From assembly GCF_018494065.1 (NCBI RefSeq), contig NZ_JABBFR010000018.1, positions 1 to 60,122 on the forward strand: a stretch of DNA of 60,122 nucleotides, in the 5' to 3' direction. This stretch comes from Rosenbergiella gaditana (GTDB lineage Bacteria; Pseudomonadota; Gammaproteobacteria; Enterobacterales; Enterobacteriaceae). Within the stretch, counting starts at the first letter, position 1. Each line of letters begins with the position of its first letter. The notes beneath the pieces were generated by a model. That model worked only from the letters and a program-made list of their open reading frames with translations. It made no database searches and was not told the origin of the DNA. Position numbers and translations under genes: made by a program. Below are positions 19,474-28,475 of the stretch, piece by piece.

Positions 19474-20562
19474 TTATAGCGTAATTAAAATGGAGTGATC
19501 GGTCGCCGACGCCTGAGCGTCGGAGAAACTAAGGTTATTCGCTGAGAGGACCTTAGGGTTTTGCCGGTGGGGGGGTTGACGACGTTGTTGATGGCCTTGC
19601 GACGAGACATCAACCTCTACCTGTCCACCTTGACTAAGCGTTAAGCTCTCTTTTAGCTCATTAGCCGTTTGCTGTAATAGTTGCTGAGTTTCAGGGACGT
19701 CTGCACGGATATGTAGCTGTAAGCTCTCGGCATTCCTATGCAGTGTGATCGTCATGGCACCTAATTCAACCGGGTGTAATTGCAACTCAGCACTATGCAG
19801 TTGTTGAGTGATCTGCCACGTTAAGTGGCCACTGAGTGCCGTCACTAATGGCTGCCCATACCCTGTATGATCGCTACCCATCGCCAGCGGCAGACTGAGT
19901 AAGGCCTGCTCCCCGACTTTCATGGGGACGGTGGGCGTCATGGAAGAAGGCCCCCCTGCTGGCGCGCCCCGCATGGGCTCGCCTTGTGGTATCACGTCCG
20001 CGAGAGGCACTTGAGCCAGTGCTGCTGGAGGAGTGGAATGATTATTGTCTGAGTCTACAGACGGTATTGACGTTTTCTCAGGCGAGAGACTCAACGAGCG
20101 ATCAATCGGTGGCAGGAAGAGGGGTACGTTCGACAATATTGTCCCATCGTCCTCCTCTGTATGATGATCGTCGCCGATACTCGACGTACTGTCGTCCAGC
20201 GCCTGTTTGGGTTCTAACCGACGCGTAAAAGAGAGAGAGGACGTATCTGAACGTGGCGTCCTCAACCATGACGGAGTCTGTGCATCGCCCGACCCGATAT
20301 CATTAGCCAGCCTTTGGTCGGCGCCGTCTCGGTAAGAAAACTGGGCCTGCAAACTATCGATTAACGGTTGAGCCTCTTCATCTGTCAGTGCGTCTGAAGA
20401 ATGTAGTGCTGTCTCACTGGCCGGCGCGCTATCTCCTTGCCCTGTCGATAGCAGAAAATGAGTCGCTGGCTGCTCGGCTTGCGCCGAGACTGCGGCGATC
20501 GAGCTAGGCGCTGTCGTTGCCGAGGGGATAGAAGTCGGAGGGGTTAGCGATAGCACGTTCAT
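19474..20562 (-). CDS. lafE: Hook-length control protein LafE (FliK type)
   Basis: A 362-residue FliK-like ruler and substrate-specificity switch protein. The N-terminal two thirds is low-complexity (Ser/Thr/Pro/Ala rich), typical of FliK. The C-terminal domain (about residues 245-340) contains AELQLHPVELGAMTITLH, matching the FliK 'L.P..LG.v.v' core. I start it at the ATG at 20562, 4 bp after the lafD stop; a farther upstream in-frame start would lie within lafD. Confidence 0.85.
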   Translation of the reverse strand: MNVLSLTPPTSIPSATTAPSSIAAVSAQAEQPATHFLLSTGQGDSAPASETALHSSDALTDEEAQPLIDSLQAQFSYRDGADQRLANDIGSGDAQTPSWLRTPRSDTSSLSFTRRLEPKQALDDSTSSIGDDHHTEEDDGTILSNVPLFLPPIDRSLSLSPEKTSIPSVDSDNNHSTPPAALAQVPLADVIPQGEPMRGAPAGGPSSMTPTVPMKVGEQALLSLPLAMGSDHTGYGQPLVTALSGHLTWQITQQLHSAELQLHPVELGAMTITLHRNAESLQLHIRADVPETQQLLQQTANELKESLTLSQGGQVEVDVSSQGHQQRRQPPHRQNPKVLSANNLSFSDAQASATDHSILITL

Positions 20563-20566
20563 CCAT

Positions 20567-20857
20567 CTACCCCGAGAAACTCTCAGCATCCCCGAAACAG
20601 GCGTATGCAGCCATGGCCTCACGGTCATCCAGTGTTTTTTGAATTTTATGCCACAACGTATCGGCGTTACGTTGGCATTCTGCCAAGCCGGCATGATAAA
20701 AACGCTGTAGTTGCTGACGCTGCTGATCAGTCACCCCCTCGGCATGTAAGCTTGAGGTCAGTCGTTGATTCGCAATAGAAAGGGCGTCCCAATCCTGTTG
20801 GCGGATTGCGTCATTCATTGCGGAAACTAACTGTTTAAGGCGTCGTTCATCCAGCAT
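20567..20857 (-). CDS. lafD: FliT-like chaperone LafD
   Basis: A 96-residue, mostly helical small protein beginning MLDERRLKQLVSAMND. By position, directly after the FliS homologue, and by size, it is the FliT-type export chaperone for the filament cap. Sequence similarity alone is weak. I start it at the ATG at 20857, two bases after the lafC stop; a longer reading would overlap lafC by 95 bases in another frame. Confidence 0.7.
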   Translation of the reverse strand: MLDERRLKQLVSAMNDAIRQQDWDALSIANQRLTSSLHAEGVTDQQRQQLQRFYHAGLAECQRNADTLWHKIQKTLDDREAMAAYACFGDAESFSG

Positions 20858-20858
20858 A

Positions 20859-21245
20859 TTACACCGCCATCTCGCGCCAACCGGTCTCGATCTCACCCAA
20901 TAACTGTTCGACTTCCGTGATTTTATCAATCGAGAGTTGATGACTTGCCTCATAGAGACAGCGGACAGAGTAGTCGTAAAGGCTAGCTAACGTACTCGCC
21001 AGCTCCCCACCTTGTTCAACGTTCAGAGCACTACTCAAGGCATTAAGAATATCAATACAACGATTGATACTGTTCGCTTTTTGTTCATAGCGTTTGGCTT
21101 GAATATGGCTTTTTGCTCTGACTAATTCATCCATTAATCCGCCAAACATGATCAGCACTAACTGATGAGGTGTCGCTGTCGCCACTTGGCGCTCTAAATC
21201 TGCAGAGAGGTAGTCGTAGCCATCAAGGTTGTCATTACTGTACAT
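20859..21245 (-). CDS. lafC: Flagellin export chaperone LafC (FliS type)
   Basis: A 128-residue FliS-family chaperone that keeps flagellin unfolded for export. The family signature TATPHQLVLIMFGGLMDEL is near residues 23-41, and LYDYSVRCLYEASHQ fits the fourth helix. It starts 11 bp after lafB, the usual fliD-fliS order. Confidence 0.92.
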   Translation of the reverse strand: MYSNDNLDGYDYLSADLERQVATATPHQLVLIMFGGLMDELVRAKSHIQAKRYEQKANSINRCIDILNALSSALNVEQGGELASTLASLYDYSVRCLYEASHQLSIDKITEVEQLLGEIETGWREMAV

Positions 21246-21256
21246 AATCTGTCTCG

Positions 21257-22531
21257 TTAACCTAATAAGCTGCTTAGGGTATTGTTCATATCCTGCATCG
21301 CACTTTTTAATTTCGTAAACTGCGTTAAGTAGCGGTTATAGGCATCGTTGTAGCGGGTGGTAATTTTCGTCTGCCGATCGGTGATATCCGTTTGTTGTCG
21401 ATCTAACACCTCTTGCCGACTTTGCAGGACGCCATGGCTGGTGCTGAGATAGTTATTCATCGATTTATCAATGGTGGAGAGTAAGCCTTGGCTATTAAAG
21501 AATTGATTAATCGATTGCGGATTCTTACCCAATTGTGTTTTCAAGGTTTCGCTGTTCAGGGTCAACTTGCCGTCTTTATCTGAGGTAATACCAAAGCGAG
21601 TCATATCAAAGCCATTCGCCGTTCCGCGGATTACACTGTTTAGTTCAGTATTCAGCGAAGAGACTAAGCCATCATTGCCCCCGCTAGCGGATCCTTGAGT
21701 GTCTAATACTGAGCGTAAGCTGTTATAGGCATCGATAAAGCTTTGAAGGTTTTTTTGGGTGCCGCTGGTATCTGTCCCGACAGTAAGGGTTAACGGAGTA
21801 TCCGCCGTAGTCACCGTTTGTAAATTGATGGTGACCCCTTCAATCAGAGAGTCTAATTTATTAGAGCTACTGCTGAAAGCCAGAGAGCCGATACTGACTT
21901 TCGCATCTTTCGCCGCAGAGATCTCTACGCCTTGATTGAGCGCCGCCGCTGTTTGGCTATCCAACTGGCTGGTGGTTAAGGTTAAGGCATTGCCCACACC
22001 GCTCTCGTCGCTACTCAACATCAATTGGACTTTACCATCGGTTTTCACTAACGAAGCAGTGACACCTGGATTATCGGTCGCTTGATTCACTGCATCGGCA
22101 AAATCCGCCAATGAATTAAGCTTACCCATATCAATAGTAATGCTTTTATCTTTTATCGCTAAGGTTAATGAGCCTGTGGCTTGCTTCACCTTATCATCGC
22201 TCAAACTGGTATAAGCCGTCTGCTGCGCGGAAGCCAATTGACTTACGGTCAGAGAATAAGTCCCGCGATTCGCTTGCGAGGTGGTCGATACCGTCGCGAC
22301 GGTGGAGGGAGTTAAGGTGGCACTGTTTGCCAACATTCCCTGCGTCGAACTATTCAAGCTGGTAAGGCTGCTACGAAAAGTCGTGAGTGCCGTTTTTAAT
22401 TTGCTGAGGTTATTACTTTGCGTGGTCAGTGAACTTTGCTGTTTAGTGGCTGCACTTTGCGACGCTTGAATATCGTATCCGGCCATTTGCGTCGCGAGGG
22501 TTTGCGGATCAAGAGAACTGATATCGGTCAT
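21257..22531 (-). CDS. lafB: Filament cap protein LafB (FliD, HAP2 type)
   Basis: A 424-residue filament cap protein that helps flagellin fold at the growing tip. The N-terminal FliD domain (MTDISSLDPQTLATQMAGYD, then coiled coil with LSKLKTAL) and C-terminal coiled coil (RYNDAYNRYLTQFTKLKSAM) are both present. The Ala/Ser/Thr-rich middle is the variable region. It heads the lafBCDEFSTU operon behind a sigma-54 promoter at 22596-22611. Confidence 0.92.
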   Translation of the reverse strand: MTDISSLDPQTLATQMAGYDIQASQSAATKQQSSLTTQSNNLSKLKTALTTFRSSLTSLNSSTQGMLANSATLTPSTVATVSTTSQANRGTYSLTVSQLASAQQTAYTSLSDDKVKQATGSLTLAIKDKSITIDMGKLNSLADFADAVNQATDNPGVTASLVKTDGKVQLMLSSDESGVGNALTLTTSQLDSQTAAALNQGVEISAAKDAKVSIGSLAFSSSSNKLDSLIEGVTINLQTVTTADTPLTLTVGTDTSGTQKNLQSFIDAYNSLRSVLDTQGSASGGNDGLVSSLNTELNSVIRGTANGFDMTRFGITSDKDGKLTLNSETLKTQLGKNPQSINQFFNSQGLLSTIDKSMNNYLSTSHGVLQSRQEVLDRQQTDITDRQTKITTRYNDAYNRYLTQFTKLKSAMQDMNNTLSSLLG

Positions 22532-22595
22532 GGTGGTTATACCCGCTTGAAAAACTCATCAACTGACTAGGGGATCGGCTTTACGTTTCTTACTA

Positions 22596-22611
22596 AGCAA
22601 TAATCATGCCA
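22596..22611 (-). promoter_or_regulatory. Sigma-54 promoter for lafBCDEFSTU
   Basis: On the minus strand TGGCATGATTATTGCT matches the sigma-54 consensus TGGCACG-N4-TTGCW at all fixed positions but one (C to T), with the correct GG-to-GC spacing. It would start transcription about 54 bases upstream of the lafB ATG. A near copy precedes flgB (32965-32980). LafK (39927-40919) is the obvious activator. A sigma-28-like match at the same spot was poor. Confidence 0.8.
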
Positions 22612-22649
22612 ATTTATTAAGTGCCGCCCCGTGGCTGATAAGAAACGAC

Positions 22650-22674
22650 AAAGCGGAAGAGGAACTTCCGCTTT
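22650..22674 (-). terminator. Terminator after lafA
   Basis: AAAGCGGAAG (22650-22659) and CTTCCGCTTT (22665-22674) form a perfect 10-bp stem with a 5-base loop, 49 bp beyond the lafA stop codon. The U-run is short (TTT), but the stem is strong. It separates the flagellin transcript from the sigma-54 promoter of lafB. Confidence 0.75.
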
Positions 22675-22722
22675 ATTGACGAAGAGGAAAGTAGAGGGTC
22701 ACTCCCTCTCGCGCTAAGGCGC

Positions 22723-23634
22723 TTAGCCTAAGATGCTCATCACTAGGCTCGACATGCTATTCGACTGCTTAAGCATAGAGGTGCTGGTTTGCGCCAACAT
22801 TTGGCTACGAGTCATTTTCGAGGCTTCGGAAGCAAAATCCGCATCTTGAATGTTACCCAACGCTTGATCAGTGTTGTCTTTCATATTGGTTAAGTTCGCA
22901 GCAGCATGGCTTAGACCATTGATTGAGGCACCGAAAGAAGAACGTAGACTGGAGACGTTATCGAGTGCCGTATTCAAGGTATCAATCATCGCATTAGCGT
23001 TGGCAGTACCCGAAACAGCTGGTTTATTGTTTGTCGCATCGGCTGCGGTATCTTGTACGGAAGCCGTCGATAGCGTATCAATGCTACTAAACACATTTTT
23101 GAGTTGTGCTGAGACATCTACTTTAGTGGTTTCACCGCTTTCCGAACCGGTTTGGAAGGTCATTGCATCGCCCATTTTCGCTTTGCTAGTTACCGTTCCA
23201 GTTGCGTCTTTAGTGTCGCTAAATAATTTACTCCCCGCGTAAGAGGTATTGCCCATGATGCTGCTAAGCTCTGTTTTTAGGCTATCCATCTCAGTATCAA
23301 TCGCTTTGCGGCTATCTGCAGTATTGGTATCGGTTGCGCCTTGGGTCGCCAGATCTTTCATGCGGTACATGATATTACTGACTTCATCCATCGCCCCTTC
23401 ACCGGTTTGTAGCATAGTCGAGGCATCGGCGATATTACGCTGTGCCACAGCCATACCATTGGTCTGCCCTTGCAGACGGGTGGCGACTTGCAGCCCTGCC
23501 GCATCGTCAGAAGCCTTAGTGATACGTTTACCGGTCCCTAAATGCTCCATTGCACTGGCCAATGTGGTGTTGGCTTTTTGCAATGCATTGCTGGCAGACA
23601 TTGCGGATGAGTTAGTAAAGAGTGTAATAGCCAT
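22723..23634 (-). CDS. lafA: Lateral flagellin LafA
   Basis: A 303-residue flagellin, the only one in the window. The conserved N-terminal D0/D1 (SASNALQKANTTLASAMEHL, SGKRI-like GTGKRITKASDDAAGLQ) and C-terminal D1/D0 (ALGNIQDADFASEASKM, ending SLVMSILG) are complete. The central variable part (about residues 140-215) is short, so the filament surface is minimal, as in other lateral flagellins. It is flanked by a terminator and by its own upstream region, which suggests a single-gene transcript driven by LafS. Confidence 0.95.
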   Translation of the reverse strand: MAITLFTNSSAMSASNALQKANTTLASAMEHLGTGKRITKASDDAAGLQVATRLQGQTNGMAVAQRNIADASTMLQTGEGAMDEVSNIMYRMKDLATQGATDTNTADSRKAIDTEMDSLKTELSSIMGNTSYAGSKLFSDTKDATGTVTSKAKMGDAMTFQTGSESGETTKVDVSAQLKNVFSSIDTLSTASVQDTAADATNNKPAVSGTANANAMIDTLNTALDNVSSLRSSFGASINGLSHAAANLTNMKDNTDQALGNIQDADFASEASKMTRSQMLAQTSTSMLKQSNSMSSLVMSILG

Positions 23635-23679
23635 CTGGCGGCTCCTTCAAAAGTGGACGATGTGTAGTAACTAAAGTTA

Positions 23680-23706
23680 ATAACGACTGGCGTCACACAA
23701 AAATAA
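23680..23706 (-). promoter_or_regulatory. Weak candidate sigma-28 promoter for lafA
   Basis: On the minus strand TTATTTTT (-35), an 11-base spacer and GTCGTTAT (-10) give 5/8 and 5/8 matches to the enterobacterial sigma-28 consensus TAAAGTTT-N11-GCCGATAA. It lies about 45-70 bases upstream of the lafA ATG, a reasonable distance. LafS-type sigma factors may prefer a somewhat different sequence, so the match is only suggestive. Confidence 0.3.
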
Positions 23707-23726
23707 AGGGCTAAGGTAAATTTTTT

Positions 23727-24749
23727 CTACTCGCCAATAATTAATTGATACACCACGGCGAGCGGTAGATTACCTTGGCACTGTAAGGCTTGATTTAAGC
23801 TACGAAATCCACCATGACACTCGGCAAGCTGCTGACGAACGAGTTGTGCTAAGCGATACGCCTGCTGGCTCTCTAAGGGAATGGATCGTTGCGCTAACTG
23901 TTGGTCAACCTGTTGCCGTTGCCGCAGTAATTTTTGCCGTTCCTGCTGTAAATGCCGAATGGCTTGCTCAGCGCTGAGCGCGACAGCTGTTGTTTCGCCC
24001 GTCAGTAAGTGTTGTAACTGCTGTTCGAAACAGGTTGTAGGGAGAGGATGTAATAACGTCAAACTGTCCGCCGCAAAACAGACGCCGCCGCCGCGTACTG
24101 TCCAATTGGCTTGTTGAAGCCATTGGCTTTCCGGCAACGTAAATAACAGTTGTTGTTTCGGCAAGTCGTAATAACACCAGATCCTAAACTGACCCAAGGC
24201 GCGATTCAGGGCAAAGATGCGTTGCATTAGCGACATCTCTGGCGTGATAACCAGTGAAGCCCAACGACGAAATGTCCCTTCTCCTAAGCCAAAAGTGATG
24301 ATTTCTCGTTGCTCAGTAATGAGTAATGCCTCTAGCGCCTCGCACTGAAAAATAATCTGTGCGGGGCGGTCTAGGCAGGTATTAAAATTACGGTCTACCG
24401 TCCCGCCAGATTGCTGAACGCGCCGTTCAACAAGTTGGCGGGTGCGACGCAATTGTAGTTGTCGCTTTTCACGACTCATCGCCTGCGCCAAGCCTCTTAG
24501 TGATAACTCTGCTTCGGCCAGATAATCGGTGGCACGCTGTACCGCCGTGATTTGTAGATTTAATTGGGTATTGAATCGCTGAGGATCGCGACTAATCAGT
24601 AACTCGTCCGGAAACCGTAATCCGTGACGGGATGATGACACGCGCTCAATCACCTCATTGACTGTCGGTGCAGAGGACGGTTGTGACCGTGTTGCCCCTT
24701 CACCGCTAAGTGGACGATTGAAGGAGCCTGGAGAGAGTGGTGACAACAT
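23727..24749 (-). CDS. LafW-like protein of the hook-junction operon (function uncertain)
   Basis: A 340-residue protein I do not recognise by sequence. It starts two bases after the flgL stop and ends the flgB-flgL operon, the position of lafW, described as a hook-associated protein, in other lateral clusters. Residues 80-120 are basic and Gln/Arg-rich; the C-terminal third (about 260-300) is a predicted Gln-rich coiled coil. Four Cys residues lie in the middle region, which is unusual for an exported axial protein. No signal peptide or membrane helix is evident. It could instead be a cytoplasmic regulator or chaperone. Confidence 0.55.
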   Translation of the reverse strand: MLSPLSPGSFNRPLSGEGATRSQPSSAPTVNEVIERVSSSRHGLRFPDELLISRDPQRFNTQLNLQITAVQRATDYLAEAELSLRGLAQAMSREKRQLQLRRTRQLVERRVQQSGGTVDRNFNTCLDRPAQIIFQCEALEALLITEQREIITFGLGEGTFRRWASLVITPEMSLMQRIFALNRALGQFRIWCYYDLPKQQLLFTLPESQWLQQANWTVRGGGVCFAADSLTLLHPLPTTCFEQQLQHLLTGETTAVALSAEQAIRHLQQERQKLLRQRQQVDQQLAQRSIPLESQQAYRLAQLVRQQLAECHGGFRSLNQALQCQGNLPLAVVYQLIIGE

Positions 24750-24751
24750 GA

Positions 24752-25651
24752 TTAAATCACATCAAATAGGGAAAACTGATTCATTAAGCCATAAGCCTTA
24801 CTGCTGTACTCAACCGTCTTTAACCAAGCTTGCAGTTGTAAGGTCGTTTCGACAGTATCAGTACTTTGCAAATGGTTGAGGACTTCACTGTTCGCAGCAG
24901 TAAGATCCGTATACCTATCGAAGAGCTGAGTCAGCTGATTTTTCCTGCTGCCGATCGAGGCTCTGGCGCTACTGACCTGGGCAGACGCATCGCTACTTTG
25001 CTGCATCAATGCTGACAGTGTGGTGGTATCTGGCGGTGACTGGCTCGCGGACTGAGATAATTCGCCGAGTTTATTTAAAAAGCTTAGGGTGTCGCCACCC
25101 GCTGCGAAGAGCGAACTCACCGCTGTACTCCCACTGATGCTTTGTTGTTGACCCACTTGGACGCTTTGCGTCTCATCATTCCCCTGCCATTGGTACTCAC
25201 CTTTCACCTTGATGACCGGTGGTTGGTGATTATTGGTGCCAGCGAAAATATAATTCCCCTCTTCATCCTGACTATTGAGTAAGCTGACAATTCCTTCACT
25301 TAAACTGGTGAGCTGCGCAGTGTGTCCGGTGGTATTGGTCGTCGATTGCGTGGAATTATTCATACTACGTAGCTGATCTTGCAGCGATAAAACCAAATCA
25401 CTCATGCTACTTAGCAAAGTATCTTGACGGGTCAATGCATCATTCGCCGTGGTGATGTTTTGCTGATATTGCGCAGTCATCGCCTGTTGTTGGGTCAACG
25501 CTGCCGTACGGGCGGCATTAAGCGGATCCTCTGAAGGTAAGGTCTGCTTTTGCTGCGTCGACAACTGATCCTGTAACTTCTGTATCTGAGTATTACTCGT
25601 TTCTAAGGTCGTCAGCATTCTTTGTGGCTGACTGAGACTACTAATTCGCAT
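24752..25651 (-). CDS. flgL: Hook-filament junction protein FlgL (HAP3)
   Basis: A 299-residue axial protein joining hook and filament, second junction layer after FlgK. The N-terminus (MRISSLSQPQRMLTTLETSN) and the flagellin-like N-terminal coiled coil are present; the C-terminus is flagellin-like too. The EDPLNAARTAALTQQQ segment matches the FlgL family. It starts 14 bp after flgK. Confidence 0.9.
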   Translation of the reverse strand: MRISSLSQPQRMLTTLETSNTQIQKLQDQLSTQQKQTLPSEDPLNAARTAALTQQQAMTAQYQQNITTANDALTRQDTLLSSMSDLVLSLQDQLRSMNNSTQSTTNTTGHTAQLTSLSEGIVSLLNSQDEEGNYIFAGTNNHQPPVIKVKGEYQWQGNDETQSVQVGQQQSISGSTAVSSLFAAGGDTLSFLNKLGELSQSASQSPPDTTTLSALMQQSSDASAQVSSARASIGSRKNQLTQLFDRYTDLTAANSEVLNHLQSTDTVETTLQLQAWLKTVEYSSKAYGLMNQFSLFDVI

Positions 25652-25665
25652 AATGATCTCCTCAG

Positions 25666-26997
25666 CTAGCTAAAAATATTCAATAATTCGCTGAATAGCT
25701 GATTGCCTACTGACATCACCTTCATGTTGGCTTGGTAAGATTGTAGGTAGGTTTGTAAGTTAACCGCTTCTTCATCTTTATTCACCGCGCTTAAATTGTC
25801 ACGTTGCTGCTGCCACTGCTGATTCACTGCATTAGCAACCGAGAGCTGATTACTGCTCTGACTATTGGCGAGCGCTAAATCACTGGTTATCGCCGCTGCT
25901 TGATCCTTGAGACCACTGCTAGTTTGAAGCCCCGTCAAGGCGGTGAGATTATTACCGTTAGCAGGTGTGGTTTTATCAAGCGATAATCCGAGCTGTGAAG
26001 GGGTTAACGACGTCGTCGCTAACCGAGACACGCCTGTACTATCCGTGGATAATGCAAATAAAGCCTTACCCTTGTCACCTTGTAAGTCATAACCGTTGGC
26101 CAATGTACTGTTGACCTGCTGACTCACCGATTTCATCAAGCCTGTTACCTGCGTTTGCAACGGTGAAAGAACCTGCTGTTGATAGTCATGCAAAGCACCC
26201 AGTTGTCCACCGATTGCCGTGGATAGGGTTGATGATTCTTGGCCAAAGCGACTCTGTAATGGCCAGCCCCCTTGCGTGTCGGTACTCGAAGAAACCACCG
26301 CCGCTTGCTTTCCTTTAACTAAGGTCGCGCCTTGCGTCGTTAAGGTATAACTATCGGTATCCGTTTTCTCTACCGAAACGGCAATCAGCCCACTCAGCAT
26401 TTTAACCTGCTGGTCACGTTGATCCTGCAAACTATTACTTTCAGCGCCTGGTCCTAGGCGTTCAATCTGCTGATTGAGATCAGCAATTTGCGAGGAGAGT
26501 TGATTGACTTGCTGAATTGTAGACAGCTGTTGCTGACCAATACTGGTCTGCTGATCAGCAAGGTTCTGGCTAGTTTGCGATAAGCCATTGGCTAAGCTAG
26601 TGGCATTACTGATCAGTTGCTGCCGATAAGCCGTGGAATCAGGCTGGTTGGTTAACGCGCTGATAGCGTTGAAAAAGCCAGTTAACAACGTCGACGGCTG
26701 TGAAGCACTGGAGGAGATAACCTTTTCTAATGAGGTTCCCCAGCTATTAAAAGATTGGTAATACCCCACCGAACTCTGGGTGTGCCAGAGTGCCTGATTG
26801 AGTGTTTGATCCGTTATTCTACTGGGATCACTGGTCCTGACCCCGTTGCCTACTGAGTCGACCAGCGAACTACTTTGGGTAAGCTGCTGACGCGAATAGC
26901 CAGCTGTTTGCTGATTAGCAATATTCCCCGCACTGACTGAGAGCTGGTTCTGAGCGGCCTGCGCACCTTGAGCGGCTATCGTAAAAAGATTCATCAT
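25666..26997 (-). CDS. flgK: Hook-filament junction protein FlgK (HAP1)
   Basis: A 443-residue junction protein, shorter than E. coli FlgK (547). The N-terminal axial motif SVSAGNIANQQTAGYSRQQL and C-terminal NLQTYLQSYQANMKVMSVGNQLFSELLNIF are intact, so the shortening is in the surface-exposed middle. Its ATG overlaps the flgJ stop (TGATG-type coupling). FlgK and FlgL should be escorted by FlgN (34123-34566). Confidence 0.92.
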   Translation of the reverse strand: MMNLFTIAAQGAQAAQNQLSVSAGNIANQQTAGYSRQQLTQSSSLVDSVGNGVRTSDPSRITDQTLNQALWHTQSSVGYYQSFNSWGTSLEKVISSSASQPSTLLTGFFNAISALTNQPDSTAYRQQLISNATSLANGLSQTSQNLADQQTSIGQQQLSTIQQVNQLSSQIADLNQQIERLGPGAESNSLQDQRDQQVKMLSGLIAVSVEKTDTDSYTLTTQGATLVKGKQAAVVSSSTDTQGGWPLQSRFGQESSTLSTAIGGQLGALHDYQQQVLSPLQTQVTGLMKSVSQQVNSTLANGYDLQGDKGKALFALSTDSTGVSRLATTSLTPSQLGLSLDKTTPANGNNLTALTGLQTSSGLKDQAAAITSDLALANSQSSNQLSVANAVNQQWQQQRDNLSAVNKDEEAVNLQTYLQSYQANMKVMSVGNQLFSELLNIFS

Positions 26998-27368
26998 CAG
27001 CCTTTATCCGTAGATTTCTGTTCTGCTGATAAAGAACGACCATCAGTCCCCATTTCTAAAGGGGCAGCAGTGGGAGAAAGCTGCTTAACGATCATTTCTG
27101 CCAAACCGGTGGAGTGCGTTGCAGCGAGATTCGCACTTAATTGGTCGTCATAAAAGTCACGCCACAGGGACTGCTGCTTACTCTCTAACGGCGAATCTTT
27201 TACTAATGTGTCGGTTGCTTGACGCATCTCTTTGATCATCTGCCTGAGAAATTGGTTTTCAAACTGCTCAGCGGCTTGCGATAAAGTATGCGGCTTTTGC
27301 TGGTTACCGATATCACCGGGGATCAGCGCCTCGCCGAGACCGGCTGAGGGGGCTAAGGAGATTGTCAT
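26997..27368 (-). CDS. flgJ: Rod-cap protein FlgJ, short form without muramidase domain
   Basis: A 123-residue protein holding only the rod-scaffold domain: [24 protein letters not shown] and [17 protein letters not shown]. coli FlgJ is about 313 residues because a glycoside-hydrolase-73 muramidase domain follows; here the frame ends and flgK begins at once, so the enzyme domain is missing rather than frameshifted. Wall opening must come from another enzyme, for example the NlpC/P60 protein at 15756-16502. Confidence 0.9.
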   Translation of the reverse strand: MTISLAPSAGLGEALIPGDIGNQQKPHTLSQAAEQFENQFLRQMIKEMRQATDTLVKDSPLESKQQSLWRDFYDDQLSANLAATHSTGLAEMIVKQLSPTAAPLEMGTDGRSLSAEQKSTDKG

Positions 27369-28465
27369 ATCACCACCAATTCGGCATCTAATGCACCCGC
27401 TTCATGCAGTGCTTGTAAAATAGACATAATATCGTCGGGTGTTGCCCCCAAGCCATTCAGTGCACTAACGATGCTGCGTAGCGTAGTGGCAGTCGGGATC
27501 ACCACGCTATGGCCATTCCCTTGGTTGACGCGTAATTCACTTTGCGGGGTGACTGCGGTTCTACCATTACTTAACGGCCCCGGTTGGCTAACATTGGCAG
27601 ACTCACGAATGGTAACAGTTAAATTACCATGAGAAACTGCCGCCGCATGCACCACCACATTTTCCCCAATCACCACAGTGCCGGTGCGTGAATTGAACAC
27701 TACGCGGGGCGACATTTTTCCGGGAATAACGTCGACATCTTCCAAAGCAGACATAAAAGCGACTCGGCTCCCGGGGCTTAACGGTGCCTTGACCGCAATA
27801 CGTGTTGCACTCTCTGCCGTCGCGGTACCATAACCAAAAGTTTGATTCAATGCGGCGGCAATATTGTTGGCAGTTTTAAACTCAGGACGGTGTAAGTTGA
27901 GATAGACTAGGTTATTACTCTGAAAATCGGTCGTAATTTCGCGTTCGACAGTCGCACCATTGGGAATGAGTCCTGCGGTAGGGGTATTAATAGTAATACT
28001 TGAACCACTGTTCCCTTGGGCTTGCAGTCCCCCTACCACCAGGCTCCCTTGCGCTAACGCATAAATTTCGCCATCCGCACCACGTAATTGCGCTAAGAGC
28101 AGCGTGCCTCCCCGTAAGCTTTTCGCATCCCCTATCGATGACACTGTCACATCAATCGACTGTCCGCGGCTGTAACCAGGAGGTAAGAGAGCACTCACGG
28201 CAACCGCCGCGACATTTTTGACCTTAGGATCAATTTTAGGGGGTAACTGTACCCCAAACTGACGCAGCATATTGGTCACGGATTGGTTAGTAAAACGGAC
28301 CTGATTTTTATCACCCGTACCATCAAGACCGACCACTAAACTATACCCAATAAGCTGATTACCACGGATCCCTTCAACATCGACCAGATCGCCCAAACGA
28401 GCAGCGAATACTGAAGAGGGGAAGAGTACCGATAATAGGACCCATAGAGTTATTCGACAACGCAC
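27365..28465 (-). CDS. flgI: Flagellar P-ring protein FlgI
   Basis: A 366-residue periplasmic protein forming the P-ring bushing around the rod. The signal peptide covers about residues 1-21 (ending VFAARL). Family segments [20 protein letters not shown] and [18 protein letters not shown] are clear. The start is a GTG at 28465, preceded by AAGGGG at good spacing. FlgA is its assembly chaperone. It overlaps flgJ by four bases. Confidence 0.95.
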   Translation of the reverse strand: MRCRITLWVLLSVLFPSSVFAARLGDLVDVEGIRGNQLIGYSLVVGLDGTGDKNQVRFTNQSVTNMLRQFGVQLPPKIDPKVKNVAAVAVSALLPPGYSRGQSIDVTVSSIGDAKSLRGGTLLLAQLRGADGEIYALAQGSLVVGGLQAQGNSGSSITINTPTAGLIPNGATVEREITTDFQSNNLVYLNLHRPEFKTANNIAAALNQTFGYGTATAESATRIAVKAPLSPGSRVAFMSALEDVDVIPGKMSPRVVFNSRTGTVVIGENVVVHAAAVSHGNLTVTIRESANVSQPGPLSNGRTAVTPQSELRVNQGNGHSVVIPTATTLRSIVSALNGLGATPDDIMSILQALHEAGALDAELVVI

Positions 28466-28475
28466 TGAACGCCCC

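Noticed and set aside
20858..20953. Longer lafD reading overlapping lafC
   Set aside because: It would overlap lafC by 95 bases in another frame; the ATG at 20857 directly after the lafC stop fits a compact operon.
22555..22595. Sigma-28 promoter upstream of lafB (GCCGATCC)
   Set aside because: No -35 at 11 bases; the sigma-54 match just upstream is far better.
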